Counted from the stretch's first letter, positions 7,087-15,977 are shown. The stretch is 64,000 nt of DNA from Leptospira wolffii serovar Khorat str. Khorat-H2 (GCF_000306115.2 NZ_AKWX02000007.1:434001-498000); one strand, 5' to 3'. Notes: generated from the letters alone by a model not told the origin. Program-made: numbers and translations.

Positions 7087-8738
7087 TGCGACCGATCGTA
7101 ATGCATAGGTTCGTGGAAGAAGCGGACCGTCAGAATCGATTCGATGTTGTGATCGTAGGCGGGGGAATTACCGGAGCCGCAGCCGCGTACGAAGCGGCGA
7201 GTAGGGGGTATTCCGTAGCATTGCTAGAAAAAGGCGATTTCGGAGGAGCCACTTCGTCCGCAACTGGCAAACTGATCCACGGGGGTTTGCGATATTTAAA
7301 GCGATTCGATCTTTCTTTGGTAAGAGAGGCGCTCAAGGAGAGAAGGATTCTTTCCAATATAGCTCCGAATCTAGTATATCCGTTTCCGATGGTCCTTTCG
7401 AATCCGGGACTTCTGGAAAGAATAGGACTCTTCGTTTACGATCTTCTCTCTTTCGATAGAAATCGGACCTGGGATAAATCCAAAAGGATTCCTTCTCATA
7501 AACTCTTAAGTAAGGATGAGATTCGAAATAAGAATCTGGGCAATATGGAAAAGGCGATCTATTTCTACGATTGCATCATGCTGAGCCCGGAGAGATTGAC
7601 TCTTCATTTTCTAAAATCCGCCGTTCGTTTCGGAGCCAAATTGTCCAATTATACCAAGGTGGATGAATTTCTCTGGAAAGGCAATCGAGTGGTCGGTGTC
7701 GCCGCTACGGATACTCTGAACGGAAATCGGATGGAATTGAGGTCGGACGTGGTCGTCAACGCTTCCGGGCCCTGGATCCAGGACCTTTTGAATCGAGATA
7801 AGAGGACGGAGACTCCTTTGCCCAAAGAAAGATCGGAAGGGATCTATCTCATCACAAAAAAGTATTTCGACGTAATGACTCTCCAAGTGGGAAAAAAAGG
7901 ACATTTCAGTTTTGCTCCTTGGAGAAATCATAATATGATCGGTCCTACGGAAAAAGCGTATTACGGTTCCGTGGAAGATTGGAAATTATCCCGCGAAAGC
8001 ATTCTGGAATTTTTGGATGCGATCAATTCTTCCGGACTGCTTCCTCAAAAACTAGGAATCGATGACGTTCAATTCGCTTACGGTGGACTCAGGCCTCTCG
8101 CCGAAACTTCGGGAAAGGGAGGCACTTATTCTGCCTCCAGAAAATCCGAATTGCAGGATCACGGTAAGGCGGGAATCCAAGGGCTTATTACCGCAGGTGG
8201 GGGAAAATACACCACGAGTCGGGACTTTGCGGAGAAGATATTCTCTCTTATACGTAAGAAGATTCAAAAAAAGCCCGGTCCTAAAATCTCCTCGCGAAAG
8301 CATCTAGAAGGATGCGAAATTTCTGATATAGAATCCTATCTTTCCGAATCCAAGAGAAAAAACTCCGATTTCTCCGAAAATACGGTCGATTATCTAGTAA
8401 GGCATTACGGGACCGAATCGGAAACGATTTTGGATGCCGCCAGATCTTCCGGAGATCTCGCAAGAGTTCTGGACGAGGACGGAGAAATTCTCGCACAAGT
8501 ATTCTACGCATTGCGCTACGAGATGGCGAAAAACTTGGAAGATATTTTCTTACGAAGGACCGGACTAGGAACTCTGGGTTGTCCAGAGGATTCCGTTCTG
8601 GAATCTGCGGCCGTTCTCGCCGCCTCCGAATTGGGATGGTCCGAAGAAAAAAAACGGCAAGAACTGGATTCTATCCGAAGGAGATTGAAACTTTATTCGG
8701 TGTCGTCGAACGTGCCTTCTCAAAAACGAACGCAATAA
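7086..8738 (+). CDS. glpD: FAD-dependent glycerol-3-phosphate dehydrogenase
   Basis: About 550 residues, normal for aerobic-type GlpD. It oxidises glycerol-3-phosphate to dihydroxyacetone phosphate at the membrane and passes electrons to quinone. The FAD dinucleotide fold is at the N-terminus (VVIVGGGITGAAAAYEAA), followed by the family signature 'GATSSATGKLIHGGLRYLKRFDLSLV'. A second nucleotide-contact region (GLITAGGGKYTTSR) and the C-terminal helical domain (VDYLVRHYG... LEDIFLRRTGLG) are present. The ATG at 7086 shares its A with the stop of the upstream gene; a TTG one codon earlier is less likely. The 3' end overlaps the convergent lipoprotein gene by 19 bases. Confidence 0.93.
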   Translation: MRPIVMHRFVEEADRQNRFDVVIVGGGITGAAAAYEAASRGYSVALLEKGDFGGATSSATGKLIHGGLRYLKRFDLSLVREALKERRILSNIAPNLVYPFPMVLSNPGLLERIGLFVYDLLSFDRNRTWDKSKRIPSHKLLSKDEIRNKNLGNMEKAIYFYDCIMLSPERLTLHFLKSAVRFGAKLSNYTKVDEFLWKGNRVVGVAATDTLNGNRMELRSDVVVNASGPWIQDLLNRDKRTETPLPKERSEGIYLITKKYFDVMTLQVGKKGHFSFAPWRNHNMIGPTEKAYYGSVEDWKLSRESILEFLDAINSSGLLPQKLGIDDVQFAYGGLRPLAETSGKGGTYSASRKSELQDHGKAGIQGLITAGGGKYTTSRDFAEKIFSLIRKKIQKKPGPKISSRKHLEGCEISDIESYLSESKRKNSDFSENTVDYLVRHYGTESETILDAARSSGDLARVLDEDGEILAQVFYALRYEMAKNLEDIFLRRTGLGTLGCPEDSVLESAAVLAASELGWSEEKKRQELDSIRRRLKLYSVSSNVPSQKRTQ

Positions 8739-9391
8739 ATTCCTCGGGCAGTGTCGCAGGTCAAAGTCGCACTTGAGTCCACGTAATTCGGACTTCCGGT
8801 TTCTCCTATTTCACCTAGTTTAGTATTCGTTCCTACGGTCCAGTTATTGCATGTGGCGTTCGTTTTAGGAATCCAAGTGGAACCGCTTGCGTTGATTCCT
8901 GTATATACTTGGCTTCCTGAAGCTGGAAATAGATTCGCTTCCGGAAGGGATAGTATCCCGCTCGAATTCGAAGCGGAGATAATGAGTCCGGTAGAAGGAT
9001 TGATATAATTCGTATTCGGGTGGATGACCCAGTCGTGATTCAAATCCCGTGTTCCCGATTCGTCCATAATAAGAGCCTTATATTCGCTCGAATCTCCTGC
9101 ACCGCTGGGAAGGTAAAGGCCGGCTGCCGTAGAACAAAATGAATCCGCCCCGGAGATTCCTCCGAAAGCTCCGCTATGACTGAGAGAAACTTCTCCCCCT
9201 GTTTCGAAAATATAGCAAGGACCGTTGGTTCTGCAATCGACACTCGGGCTCGTGGGAAAACCGCCCCCAGAGGAAGATCCGCCGCCCATTTCCTGTAAGA
9301 GTAGTGTCTCCAAACCAGCCGGTTTGGAAAGATCCAGGCTGATTGCCTTGGCGGAATTGCAGGAAAAAAATAGAGCAATCGGTAAGAACAT
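8720..9391 (-). CDS. DUF1554-domain lipoprotein
   Basis: Surface or periplasmic lipoprotein of the DUF1554 type that is abundant in leptospires. From the ATG at 9391 it starts MFLPIALFFSC, a short hydrophobic segment with a leptospiral-style lipobox (FFSC). An upstream in-frame ATG at 9460 would place 23 hydrophilic residues before the signal peptide, so I prefer 9391. A Gly/Ser linker follows, then the conserved C-terminal domain with ICYIF-like 'PCYIFET', 'GADSFCST', 'YKALIMDESGTRDLNHDWVI' and a C-terminal Cys pair (TCDTARGIYCVRF). The function of the domain is unknown. The gene is convergent with glpD and shares its last 19 bases. Confidence 0.85.
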   Translation of the reverse strand: MFLPIALFFSCNSAKAISLDLSKPAGLETLLLQEMGGGSSSGGGFPTSPSVDCRTNGPCYIFETGGEVSLSHSGAFGGISGADSFCSTAAGLYLPSGAGDSSEYKALIMDESGTRDLNHDWVIHPNTNYINPSTGLIISASNSSGILSLPEANLFPASGSQVYTGINASGSTWIPKTNATCNNWTVGTNTKLGEIGETGSPNYVDSSATLTCDTARGIYCVRF

Positions 9392-9460
9392 TTGTATCAG
9401 GATTCTCGGGTAGATTTCCGGCGTACTATCGAATATCGTACCTAGTGATCTTTCTTGCAT

Positions 9461-9905
9461 GCTTTTTCTTCTTTGTGGAGAATTTGGAATCGAACCGATC
9501 GAAAAACACGAGGCCCGGGCGGTTTCATAAATAAACTACAATCGCTTCTTCTCACTTTGCATGAAAAAAATTCGAAGACCGAAAGATATCGTCTAACGGG
9601 AACATGTGATACAATTTGGGGAATGAACAGAGGGCCCCGACTTCGGTCTGAAAGTTGGGACGGAAAAATGGAAAAGGCGCATAACGCTATAGGCTTTTTT
9701 AAACCGAAAATTTTTCTTTCCGTTTTTCCAGCCGAGGAGAATTTCCGATCTCCTTCCTTCCGGATTAGCCGAATTTAGGCCGGCTCCGTCCCGAAAATAC
9801 ATCCCTTGAATGCGGGATACCGCATCCTAAAAATCTTAGAATCCCGTTCTGTAAATGTGAAACGAGTTGTAAAACGGAGTCTCTTTGAATGTAGATAATT
9901 CTTAG
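9461..9905. other. Gene-free gap between two divergent lipoprotein genes
   Basis: About 445 bases between the DUF1554 lipoprotein (minus) and the FG-GAP lipoprotein (plus). It should hold both promoters. I see no convincing reading frame, hairpin or repeat in it; the short frames present have no ribosome site and no protein-like composition. Confidence 0.5.
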
Positions 9906-11753
9906 ATGCGATTATTGTTAATTGCGAAAATTTTCGACTGGAAACGCCGAATTTCATTCGGCCTATTCTTACCGGTTTTATGTTTTCTGGAGGCATGTTC
10001 TTTCCAGTCGATGAGTCTGGCTTTCGAGGCGTTGCTGGAGGCTCGGATGGCCTGTTTACTCGCGGGAAACAGTTGCGTGGACGCGGTCGTTACTCCTCCT
10101 CCCGGAGATACAACACCACCAACGGTTGCCATACTCAATCTTCCCATTACGGGAAAGCCTTCCGTCCAGACCGGTTTCCTTTACGGAACGGCAACGGACG
10201 ATACCGCATTGAGCTCTGTGGAAATTAGCATCGACGGTGGGACCTATTCCGCCGCCACAGGTACGGCTAGTTGGAGTTTTGCCTTACCTAGCGGTTCCTC
10301 CACTTGGAAGCTCGGGACCTCGCATACTGTCGATATTCGTAGTCTGGACTCTAGCGGGAACTATTCTACAGTCATCAGTTTGAATCTGAGAAAGGGAAAG
10401 AATCGGGATCTGAATGGAGACGGCTATGCGGATGTGGTGATTCTGGCTTCCGGAGCATCTTCCGGGGCGGGAGCGGCGTTCGTATTCTGGGGCGGTCCTT
10501 CGGGAATTTCGGCCACGGATACGACCGGAGCAAACCAGGTTATTCTCGGGGAGCAAGCCATGGGATATGCGGCTGCCATGGGAGATGTGAATGGGGACGG
10601 ATACGGAGACCTGGCTATCGGGGCTTCCGATTATAATGCACAGCAAGGAAGAACTTACATATTTCACGGAAGTTCTACGGGTTTTACAGTAAGTTCCGCC
10701 GCATCCGCCAATCTAATTCTGATCTACCCGGGTTCGAACGAATTCGGATATACGGTCGCGATAGGCGATGTGAATGGAGACGGATACGACGACCTGGCCA
10801 CAAGCGCTTATCATGTGGGCGGATACGCAGGCCTGGCATTTGTTTATTATAGTGCCGGTAGTACCGGAATTTCCTCTACGGCAGGTACCAGTGTAGCCGG
10901 CCCGTCCGGAAGTAATTTTAGCGCCGGGATCGGACTAGGCGATATTAACGGAGACGGATATGACGATCTTATCGCCGGAGCAAACGGATATTCGGGAAAT
11001 TTCGGAGGAGTTTGGGTTTTTCATAGTAGTGGAACAACTGGAGTTACGGCAACTTCTTACACCGCCGCAAACACTTCGATTATAGGAGAAATGGGGCCGA
11101 GCGATTTCGGGATTCGGATCCAGACGGGAGATGTGAACGGAGATGGACGTTATGACTTGATTGTCGCGTCTCCTCAATATACGGGCTTTTTCGGAGCAGT
11201 GTACGTTTTCAATAGCCCGGGAGCGACTGGGATCACCGTGAATGCCGCCGCTTCGGCAACTACGATCATACATGCGAGCGTATTCAGCGGCTTTGGAGCT
11301 GCCATAGCCGTGGGAGATGTGGATGGGGACGGATACGACGATATGGTTTCCGGTGCCCCCACTTATAATTCCGGCCAAGGTCGAGTTTCCTTGTACAAGA
11401 GTACTGGAACCGTAATATCTTCGACGCCTACGAACACTGTCCTAGGTGAGGCAATCAATCAATACTTTGGAACGGCTGTTTCCGCTTCCGATATTAATGG
11501 AGACGGATTTGTAGATCTGATTGTGGGAGCTCATACTTATCCGGATAATGTAACTATGAACGGAAAGGCTTATATATTCCAGAGCGCTGGGGCCTCCGGA
11601 TTTCCGGCTACAGCAAACACGGCAATAGTCGGAGTTGCCGGCAGTCATCTCGGTGTATTCTTAACAAAGTTAGAGGAGCCGAGGTATACGCATCCGAAAT
11701 TTTTCGAATCGAGCCGATTCTTTTTGCTCGAACCGTATCGATTCGATATATAA
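9906..11753 (+). CDS. FG-GAP repeat (seven-bladed propeller) lipoprotein
   Basis: 615-residue exported protein. The N-terminus has a signal peptide ending in a lipobox-like LEAC near residue 31. An Ig-like domain follows (about residues 70-155), then seven FG-GAP blades, each marked by a calcium-loop motif of the form D(L/V/I)(N/D)GDG...D: DLNGDGYAD, DVNGDGYGD, DVNGDGYDD, DINGDGYDD, DVNGDGRYD, DVDGDGYDD and DINGDGFVD. Seven blades fit an integrin-alpha-like beta-propeller binding Ca2+. Such leptospiral proteins are presumed surface adhesins or structural proteins (inference). The last 25 codons are unlike the rest and read through a terminator-like hairpin, so the original C-terminus may have been lost by frameshift or stop loss. 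Confidence 0.85.
   Translation: MRLLLIAKIFDWKRRISFGLFLPVLCFLEACSFQSMSLAFEALLEARMACLLAGNSCVDAVVTPPPGDTTPPTVAILNLPITGKPSVQTGFLYGTATDDTALSSVEISIDGGTYSAATGTASWSFALPSGSSTWKLGTSHTVDIRSLDSSGNYSTVISLNLRKGKNRDLNGDGYADVVILASGASSGAGAAFVFWGGPSGISATDTTGANQVILGEQAMGYAAAMGDVNGDGYGDLAIGASDYNAQQGRTYIFHGSSTGFTVSSAASANLILIYPGSNEFGYTVAIGDVNGDGYDDLATSAYHVGGYAGLAFVYYSAGSTGISSTAGTSVAGPSGSNFSAGIGLGDINGDGYDDLIAGANGYSGNFGGVWVFHSSGTTGVTATSYTAANTSIIGEMGPSDFGIRIQTGDVNGDGRYDLIVASPQYTGFFGAVYVFNSPGATGITVNAAASATTIIHASVFSGFGAAIAVGDVDGDGYDDMVSGAPTYNSGQGRVSLYKSTGTVISSTPTNTVLGEAINQYFGTAVSASDINGDGFVDLIVGAHTYPDNVTMNGKAYIFQSAGASGFPATANTAIVGVAGSHLGVFLTKLEEPRYTHPKFFESSRFFLLEPYRFDI
11706..11725 (+). terminator. Terminator-like hairpin inside the 3' end of the FG-GAP gene
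   Basis: GAATCG (11706-11711), loop AGC, CGATTC (11715-11720), then TTTTT (11721-11725). The structure is a short intrinsic terminator on the plus strand, yet it is inside the annotated reading frame, which stops only at 11753. Confidence 0.5.
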
Positions 11754-11756
11754 GAA

Positions 11757-12539
11757 TTATATTAATTTCGGTCTTCGTTTTTCTTTTAAGGCGGTCATAG
11801 CTTCCAGTAGATTCGCTACCACTCTAGGATCCTCGAAGCTATCCTTGGTGAATTGCAATTGAGAATCGAACTTTTCTAATATATCCTTATGGATCGCTAA
11901 TTTCGTTCTTGAATAGGCACTAGGTGCGATAGCGGCCAATTCCTCTAACTTTTTTAAAACGATCTTACGCAAGTCTTCTCGATTTTCCGCCACTTCGTCT
12001 ATGAGCGCGATCTCTTTCGCTTCGGAGGCCTTGTACATGGTTCCGAGTAGGCAGATTTCAGTTAGATTTCTGGGATTCACCACGATTTTTAACTTATCTA
12101 TAAAACTGATCGGAAGAGGGAGTCCTACGAGGATCTCGGTGAATGCGATTCTTCCCTTGCCTTCCAGCATGAATTTGAAATCGCAGGCGAGGGTGATAAC
12201 GGCTCCGCCTCCCATGGCGTATCCAGTGACTTCGGCCACAAGAGGCTTGGAGAAGCGCAGAAGTCTTCCGAATAGGATTACGATTTGCCCCATCTCTTCG
12301 GTGAGTCTTTCTCTAGGGGTACTTAATATGTTTTCCGCATCGATTCCGTTGGAAAAGAATTTAGGATTGTCGGAACTTAAAAGAACGACACGGACGCTAT
12401 CGTCCTTTTCCAGCTCGTCTAGGATTTTCTCCAATTCGATCATGTTTTCCCTGGTTAAGGAATTTTGATCGTTGGTTTGTATCTTGATGCACTCCGCTTT
12501 TCCGTTCTTTAACGGAACGGCTTCCCGTAAATAGTTCAT
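11757..12539 (-). CDS. Enoyl-CoA hydratase/isomerase family protein
   Basis: 260-residue crotonase-fold protein. The two oxyanion-hole segments are visible: FFSNGIDAENI (about residue 62) and GYAMGGGAVITLACDFKFM (about residue 106). The following 'IAFTEILVGLPLP' resembles the Delta3-Delta2 enoyl-CoA isomerase branch more than classic hydratases, so isomerisation of unsaturated fatty acyl-CoA is a reasonable guess. Fatty-acid oxidation is central to leptospiral carbon metabolism. It is monocistronic by position, convergent with the FG-GAP gene with only 3 bases between the stops. Confidence 0.85.
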   Translation of the reverse strand: MNYLREAVPLKNGKAECIKIQTNDQNSLTRENMIELEKILDELEKDDSVRVVLLSSDNPKFFSNGIDAENILSTPRERLTEEMGQIVILFGRLLRFSKPLVAEVTGYAMGGGAVITLACDFKFMLEGKGRIAFTEILVGLPLPISFIDKLKIVVNPRNLTEICLLGTMYKASEAKEIALIDEVAENREDLRKIVLKKLEELAAIAPSAYSRTKLAIHKDILEKFDSQLQFTKDSFEDPRVVANLLEAMTALKEKRRPKLI

Positions 12540-12631
12540 AGGCGCTCAAATTAAAAACGCAGGGCTTACGCATCCACTCTAATTTTAAGGTTTCGAAGAC
12601 AAACTAAATGAGGAGAGTAGGGCTCGCTTGT

Positions 12632-13084
12632 TTAACTTTTTCTTTTAGCCATCCAACGCAGAGGTCCGCTTCCATATCTTCCCAGTTTGTCCTGGGGATT
12701 GGCCAATTTGCATGTGGTAAGAGAAAGACATCCGCAACCGATGCATACGGAGAGACCGTTATGCAATCTTTGTAACTCCTCTATTCTTTCTTCGATTCTG
12801 GATTTCCAAGTCTTGGAGAGTTTGGACCAGTCCTGTCCGTTAGGAGTATGGTCCTCGGGAAGTTTCGCGATTTCGGCGGAGATTTCGTCCAGAGTGAGGC
12901 CTACTTTTTGGGCGAATACAATGAATGCGATCCGTCTGAGTACATGTCTTCTGTATTGTCTATGACCGGAGCCGGCCCTCTGAGACGAAATCAAACCTCT
13001 TTCTTCGTAGAATCTTAAGGCGGAGGATGCGACTCCGCTACGTTTCGCAACCTGGCTGATACTTAGAAATTCGTCCTTGTCCAT
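12632..13084 (-). CDS. soxR: SoxR redox-sensing MerR-family activator
   Basis: 150 residues, the usual SoxR length. The MerR-type N-terminal helix-turn-helix (LSISQVAKRSGVASSALRFYEERGLI) is followed by a dimerisation helix and the diagnostic [2Fe-2S] ligand set C114-x2-C117-x-C119-x5-C125 (CIGCGCLSLTTC). SoxR activates when the cluster is oxidised by redox-cycling compounds or superoxide. It is divergent from an FMN reductase/MFS operon, and the shared 178-base gap carries two dyads resembling SoxR boxes, so those genes are the likely targets and soxR may control itself. SoxS is absent here, as in most non-enteric bacteria. Confidence 0.93.
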   Translation of the reverse strand: MDKDEFLSISQVAKRSGVASSALRFYEERGLISSQRAGSGHRQYRRHVLRRIAFIVFAQKVGLTLDEISAEIAKLPEDHTPNGQDWSKLSKTWKSRIEERIEELQRLHNGLSVCIGCGCLSLTTCKLANPQDKLGRYGSGPLRWMAKRKS

Positions 13085-13108
13085 AGGATTTATGCCTTAT
13101 ACTTAAAT

Positions 13109-13124
13109 CTAAAGCTTACTTTAG
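13109..13124. promoter_or_regulatory. SoxR-box-like dyad on the soxR side
   Basis: CTAAAG-CTTA-CTTTAG is a perfect 6-bp inverted repeat, and on the soxR strand it matches 12 of 16 positions of the core of the enteric SoxR box as I recall it. It lies 25-40 bases before the soxR start, where autoregulation would act. Confidence 0.45.
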
Positions 13125-13202
13125 CTTAAATTATAAGATATTTCTGAGAAACGATTTACGCAATTTTTTTCGCAAACATGCGAAAAAAACTGATACTGGG
13201 GC

Positions 13203-13233
13203 TTTACTTAAAGTTCACTTCAACTTGTAGAAT
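13203..13233 (+). promoter_or_regulatory. MerR-type promoter with SoxR-like box for the FMN reductase operon
   Basis: A -35-like TTTACT (13203-13208) and a -10-like TAGAAT (13228-13233) are separated by 19 bases, the overlong spacing typical of promoters activated by MerR-family proteins. The spacer holds an AAGTT-N6-AACTT dyad, and bases 13207-13224 match the enteric SoxR box at 12 of 18 positions. The ATG of the reductase follows 30 bases after the -10. Confidence 0.6.
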
Positions 13234-13262
13234 ATTGTCAATACGATAGGAGAGGGAGAGGC

Positions 13263-13853
13263 ATGAGATTGGAGTCCGAGCCTATAAATCCGAAGTTGAG
13301 ATTAGGAGTGATACTGGGTAGTACGCGGGAAGGAAGATTCGGTGAAACCGTTTCCCGTTGGTTTGTAGAACAAGCGGATCGCGACGATAGATTCGAAGTG
13401 GATCATATCGATCTAAGGGATTTTTCCCTTCCCTGGGATATGTCTCGAAGCGTAAATTCCGATCTTTTTGCTTTGAGTAGGAAGGTGGATCAAGCGGACG
13501 CTTTCGTCGTAGTCACCCCGGAATACAACCACGGATACCCCGCGTATTTAAAGTTGGCAATCGACTGTCTTAGGGAAGAATGGAACGGAAAACCGGTCGG
13601 ATTCGTTTCGTATGGAGGGAGTTCTGGCGGACTTCGGTCGGTGGAGCAGCTTAGGCTCGTATTCGCGGAATTGAGGATGACTACGATAAGGGATTCCGTC
13701 AGTTTCCATTGGGCAAAGGCCAGATTTCATAACGGAAGACCTACCGAGGAATACCGATATAATTCGGCGGCCGAAAGATTATTGAGCGAACTCGCCTGGT
13801 GGGGCCTGGCGTTAAAAACTGCAAGAAACGGCCTCGTGGTCGGGGCACTTTAA
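13263..13853 (+). CDS. NADPH-dependent FMN reductase (flavodoxin fold)
   Basis: 196-residue flavodoxin-fold oxidoreductase. The phosphate-binding loop GSTREGRFGETV is near residues 20-31 and the flavin-contacting motif TPEYNHGYPAYLKLAID near residues 84-100. Members reduce FMN, quinones or chromate with NAD(P)H. It begins 13 bases after a GAGAGGGAGAGG ribosome site and is followed after 22 bases by an MFS transporter, so the two should form an operon driven by the SoxR-type promoter at 13203. A role in detoxifying redox-active compounds is consistent with that control (inference). Confidence 0.87.
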   Translation: MRLESEPINPKLRLGVILGSTREGRFGETVSRWFVEQADRDDRFEVDHIDLRDFSLPWDMSRSVNSDLFALSRKVDQADAFVVVTPEYNHGYPAYLKLAIDCLREEWNGKPVGFVSYGGSSGGLRSVEQLRLVFAELRMTTIRDSVSFHWAKARFHNGRPTEEYRYNSAAERLLSELAWWGLALKTARNGLVVGAL

Positions 13854-13875
13854 TCCCGAATATTAAGGAAATAAA

Positions 13876-15144
13876 ATGAGTTCTTTGTTTAGCAGATACC
13901 AAATATTTATAATAGGGCTTTTGGCCTTCATCCAGTTCACAGTCATTCTGGATTTTATGATACTTTCTCCTCTGGGAGTGTTCGTAATGCCCGCATTGAA
14001 AATACTGCCTCACCAATTCAGTGCGGTAGTATCCGTCTATGCGGTGAGTGCGGGAATCTCAGGAATACTTTCGGCCGGTTTTGCGGATAAATTCGACAGG
14101 AAGAAGTTTCTATTATTCTTCTATACCGGTTTCGTGATCGGAACCGTTCTTTGCGCCTTGGCGACTTCCTATGAGTTTCTACTTTTTGCAAGAGTGATCA
14201 CCGGGATCTTCGGTGGGGTTATTTCAGGTACCAGTTTTGCGATCGTCGCGGATCTTTTTCCGATGGAGACTCGAGGTAGAGTCATCGGGTTTATCATGAC
14301 CGCCTTTGCAGTGAGTCAAGTCGCCGGTCTTCCGTTGGGAGTATTCATCGCCAAGCATATCGGTTGGCAATATTCCTTTTGGCTAATCGCTGCTGTAAGT
14401 TTAGCGGTGGGACTCGTGATTGTGATCAAACTAAAGCCGTTGACGACTCATTTGGTCGGAAGACACGAGACCCGTCCCTTTCCCCACTTGGCTAAAACTC
14501 TTTCCAATCCCGTATATCTTGTAGGATTCGCTGCGACGATGTTGCTTGCAACGGGCGGGTTCATGCTCATGCCTTTTGGGAGTGCGTTTACCGTTCATAA
14601 TTTGGGAATTTCTCCCGACGATCTTCCTTGGGTTTATTTGATTACGGGATTAGTGAGTTTGGGAGCGGGACCTTTGGCGGGACGCATAGCGGACGCTTTC
14701 GGAAAATATACAGTATTCTTCGCAGCTTCCGTTATTGCCGTCGTTGTCCTTTTGTTCTATACGCAGATGGGAATCAGCTCTTTTTGGTTGGTCGTAGCCA
14801 TCAATAGCGCTTTATTCGTAGCGATTACGGGAAGAATGATCTCCGCGAATGCATTGACTTCGGCGGTTCCGGCCTTGAAAGATAGGGGAGCTTATATGGC
14901 GATCAGTAGCGCTTTGCAGCAAGAGTCGGGAGCCTTAGCTTCTTTTTGCGCGGGTCAGATCGTTTCTCAAGAGGGTGGAGGATATTTGAAAGGATACGAT
15001 ATCCTGGGTTATGTGGTTGCTGCGGCGATATTTGTAACCGTTTTTCTGATGTATTTCGTAAATCGGATGGTGTCTGCGAAAACAGGCCCGGCGGAAAGCG
15101 GTTTAGGTTCGGCAAACTCTTTGGAAAGAGCTTCCGAGGTCTGA
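13876..15144 (+). CDS. MFS transporter (DHA1-like drug/arabinose efflux type)
   Basis: 422-residue major facilitator protein with about twelve hydrophobic helices. The signature between helices 2 and 3 reads 'GFADKFDRKKFLL' and the helix 4-5 region contains 'FAIVADLFPMETRGRVIGFI', typical of DHA1 drug-proton antiporters. The cargo cannot be named. It is downstream of the FMN reductase and probably co-regulated by SoxR, which elsewhere controls efflux pumps for redox-active compounds. The C-terminal ~25 residues are hydrophilic. A hairpin follows the stop. Confidence 0.85.
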   Translation: MSSLFSRYQIFIIGLLAFIQFTVILDFMILSPLGVFVMPALKILPHQFSAVVSVYAVSAGISGILSAGFADKFDRKKFLLFFYTGFVIGTVLCALATSYEFLLFARVITGIFGGVISGTSFAIVADLFPMETRGRVIGFIMTAFAVSQVAGLPLGVFIAKHIGWQYSFWLIAAVSLAVGLVIVIKLKPLTTHLVGRHETRPFPHLAKTLSNPVYLVGFAATMLLATGGFMLMPFGSAFTVHNLGISPDDLPWVYLITGLVSLGAGPLAGRIADAFGKYTVFFAASVIAVVVLLFYTQMGISSFWLVVAINSALFVAITGRMISANALTSAVPALKDRGAYMAISSALQQESGALASFCAGQIVSQEGGGYLKGYDILGYVVAAAIFVTVFLMYFVNRMVSAKTGPAESGLGSANSLERASEV

Positions 15145-15167
15145 TCTTTTCCGAAATTGTCTTTATT

Positions 15168-15187
15168 CCGCTCTTGTAAAAGGGCGG
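15168..15187 (+). terminator. Weak hairpin after the MFS gene
   Basis: CCGCTCTT (15168-15175), loop GTAA, AAGGGCGG (15180-15187), with one T-G wobble. No T-run follows, so the terminator role is uncertain. Confidence 0.3.
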
Positions 15188-15250
15188 GATTCCTTCCGAT
15201 TCTCAATTTAAAGAATTGCTTCTTCGCAGGGGAAGAGAATCCTTTTGGCC

Positions 15251-15643
15251 ATGAGCGATGTAGAAGTCAACGTACTGAGTACAAACGAGAATTTCAAGAC
15301 CCTCCTAAAAACTTCCAAGCACGAGTTGATCGCGGACGAACCCCCCGAAAACGGAGGAGCCGATTTAGGACCTTCTCCCCATGAATATCTACTCCTGGCT
15401 CTCGGGGCCTGTACGGATATCACGATACGCATCTATGCGGAACGCAAAAAAATGGATCTTAAAAATGTTTCCGTCAAACTGAATCTCACAAAGGGAACCG
15501 ACCATACGGATATAGAGCGGGTTGTGATTTTGGAAGGGAATCTAACGGAACAGGAAAGAACCAGACTCCTCCAGGTGGCCAATGCCTGTCCTGTTCATAA
15601 GGTATTGAGTAACCCGATCCATATAGATACGAAATTGGGCTAA
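15251..15643 (+). CDS. OsmC/Ohr-family protein
   Basis: OsmC-fold protein of about 131 residues, probably a thiol-dependent peroxidase or related stress protein. The first conserved Cys is in 'LLLALGACTDITIRIYAERKKMDL' and the second in 'QVANACPVHKVLSNPIHIDT', the pair that forms the peroxidatic/resolving couple in the family. The ATG at 15251 is chosen over a TTG two codons earlier. It is followed after 10 bases by a YjdI-like ferredoxin gene, so both belong to one transcript. Peroxide or electrophile defence suits the neighbouring SoxR unit. Confidence 0.87.
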   Translation: MSDVEVNVLSTNENFKTLLKTSKHELIADEPPENGGADLGPSPHEYLLLALGACTDITIRIYAERKKMDLKNVSVKLNLTKGTDHTDIERVVILEGNLTEQERTRLLQVANACPVHKVLSNPIHIDTKLG

Positions 15644-15653
15644 AGTAGATCTC

Positions 15654-15884
15654 ATGTCCGAGGTTGTAAAAAAATACACGAACGGGGAGATCACGGTTAT
15701 TTGGAAGCCGGACGTATGTATACACTCTGCGATTTGTTTCCGCGGTTTACCTGCCGTTTTTCATCCGAAGAAAATTCCATGGGTCCGATTGGGAGAAACT
15801 CCGAGCGAAAGAATCATGGATCAGATCGATCGCTGTCCTTCCGGCGCTTTGAGTTATATTAAGAATTCGGAAATAAAGGATTGA
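15654..15884 (+). CDS. YjdI-like small [4Fe-4S] mono-cluster protein
   Basis: 76-residue protein of the YjdI/Fer4_19 group. Cysteines are in 'PDVCIHSAICFRGLPAVF' and 'IDRCPSGALSYI'; the CPSGAL segment and the spacing match the family, which is thought to carry one iron-sulfur cluster and to donate electrons in stress responses. Only three cysteines are visible, so the fourth ligand would have to be another residue or the cluster may be a [3Fe-4S]. It lies 10 bases after the OsmC gene and ends before a strong bidirectional terminator. Confidence 0.85.
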   Translation: MSEVVKKYTNGEITVIWKPDVCIHSAICFRGLPAVFHPKKIPWVRLGETPSERIMDQIDRCPSGALSYIKNSEIKD

Positions 15885-15944
15885 ATATTTAGGCGAGAAA
15901 GGTTTAAATCCGTCGGCCTCGGATCCGAGACCGACCGAATCGAA

Positions 15945-15974
15945 AACGGCGCCTTTTAGGAGGCGCCGTTCTTT
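15945..15974. terminator. Bidirectional terminator between YjdI-like and lectin-like genes
   Basis: AACGGCGCCT (15945-15954), loop TTTAGG, AGGCGCCGTT (15961-15970), followed by CTTT on the plus strand and preceded by a short A-run. A perfect 10-bp stem between two convergent genes (stops at 15884 and 15978) should serve both. Confidence 0.75.
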
Positions 15975-15977
15975 AGA

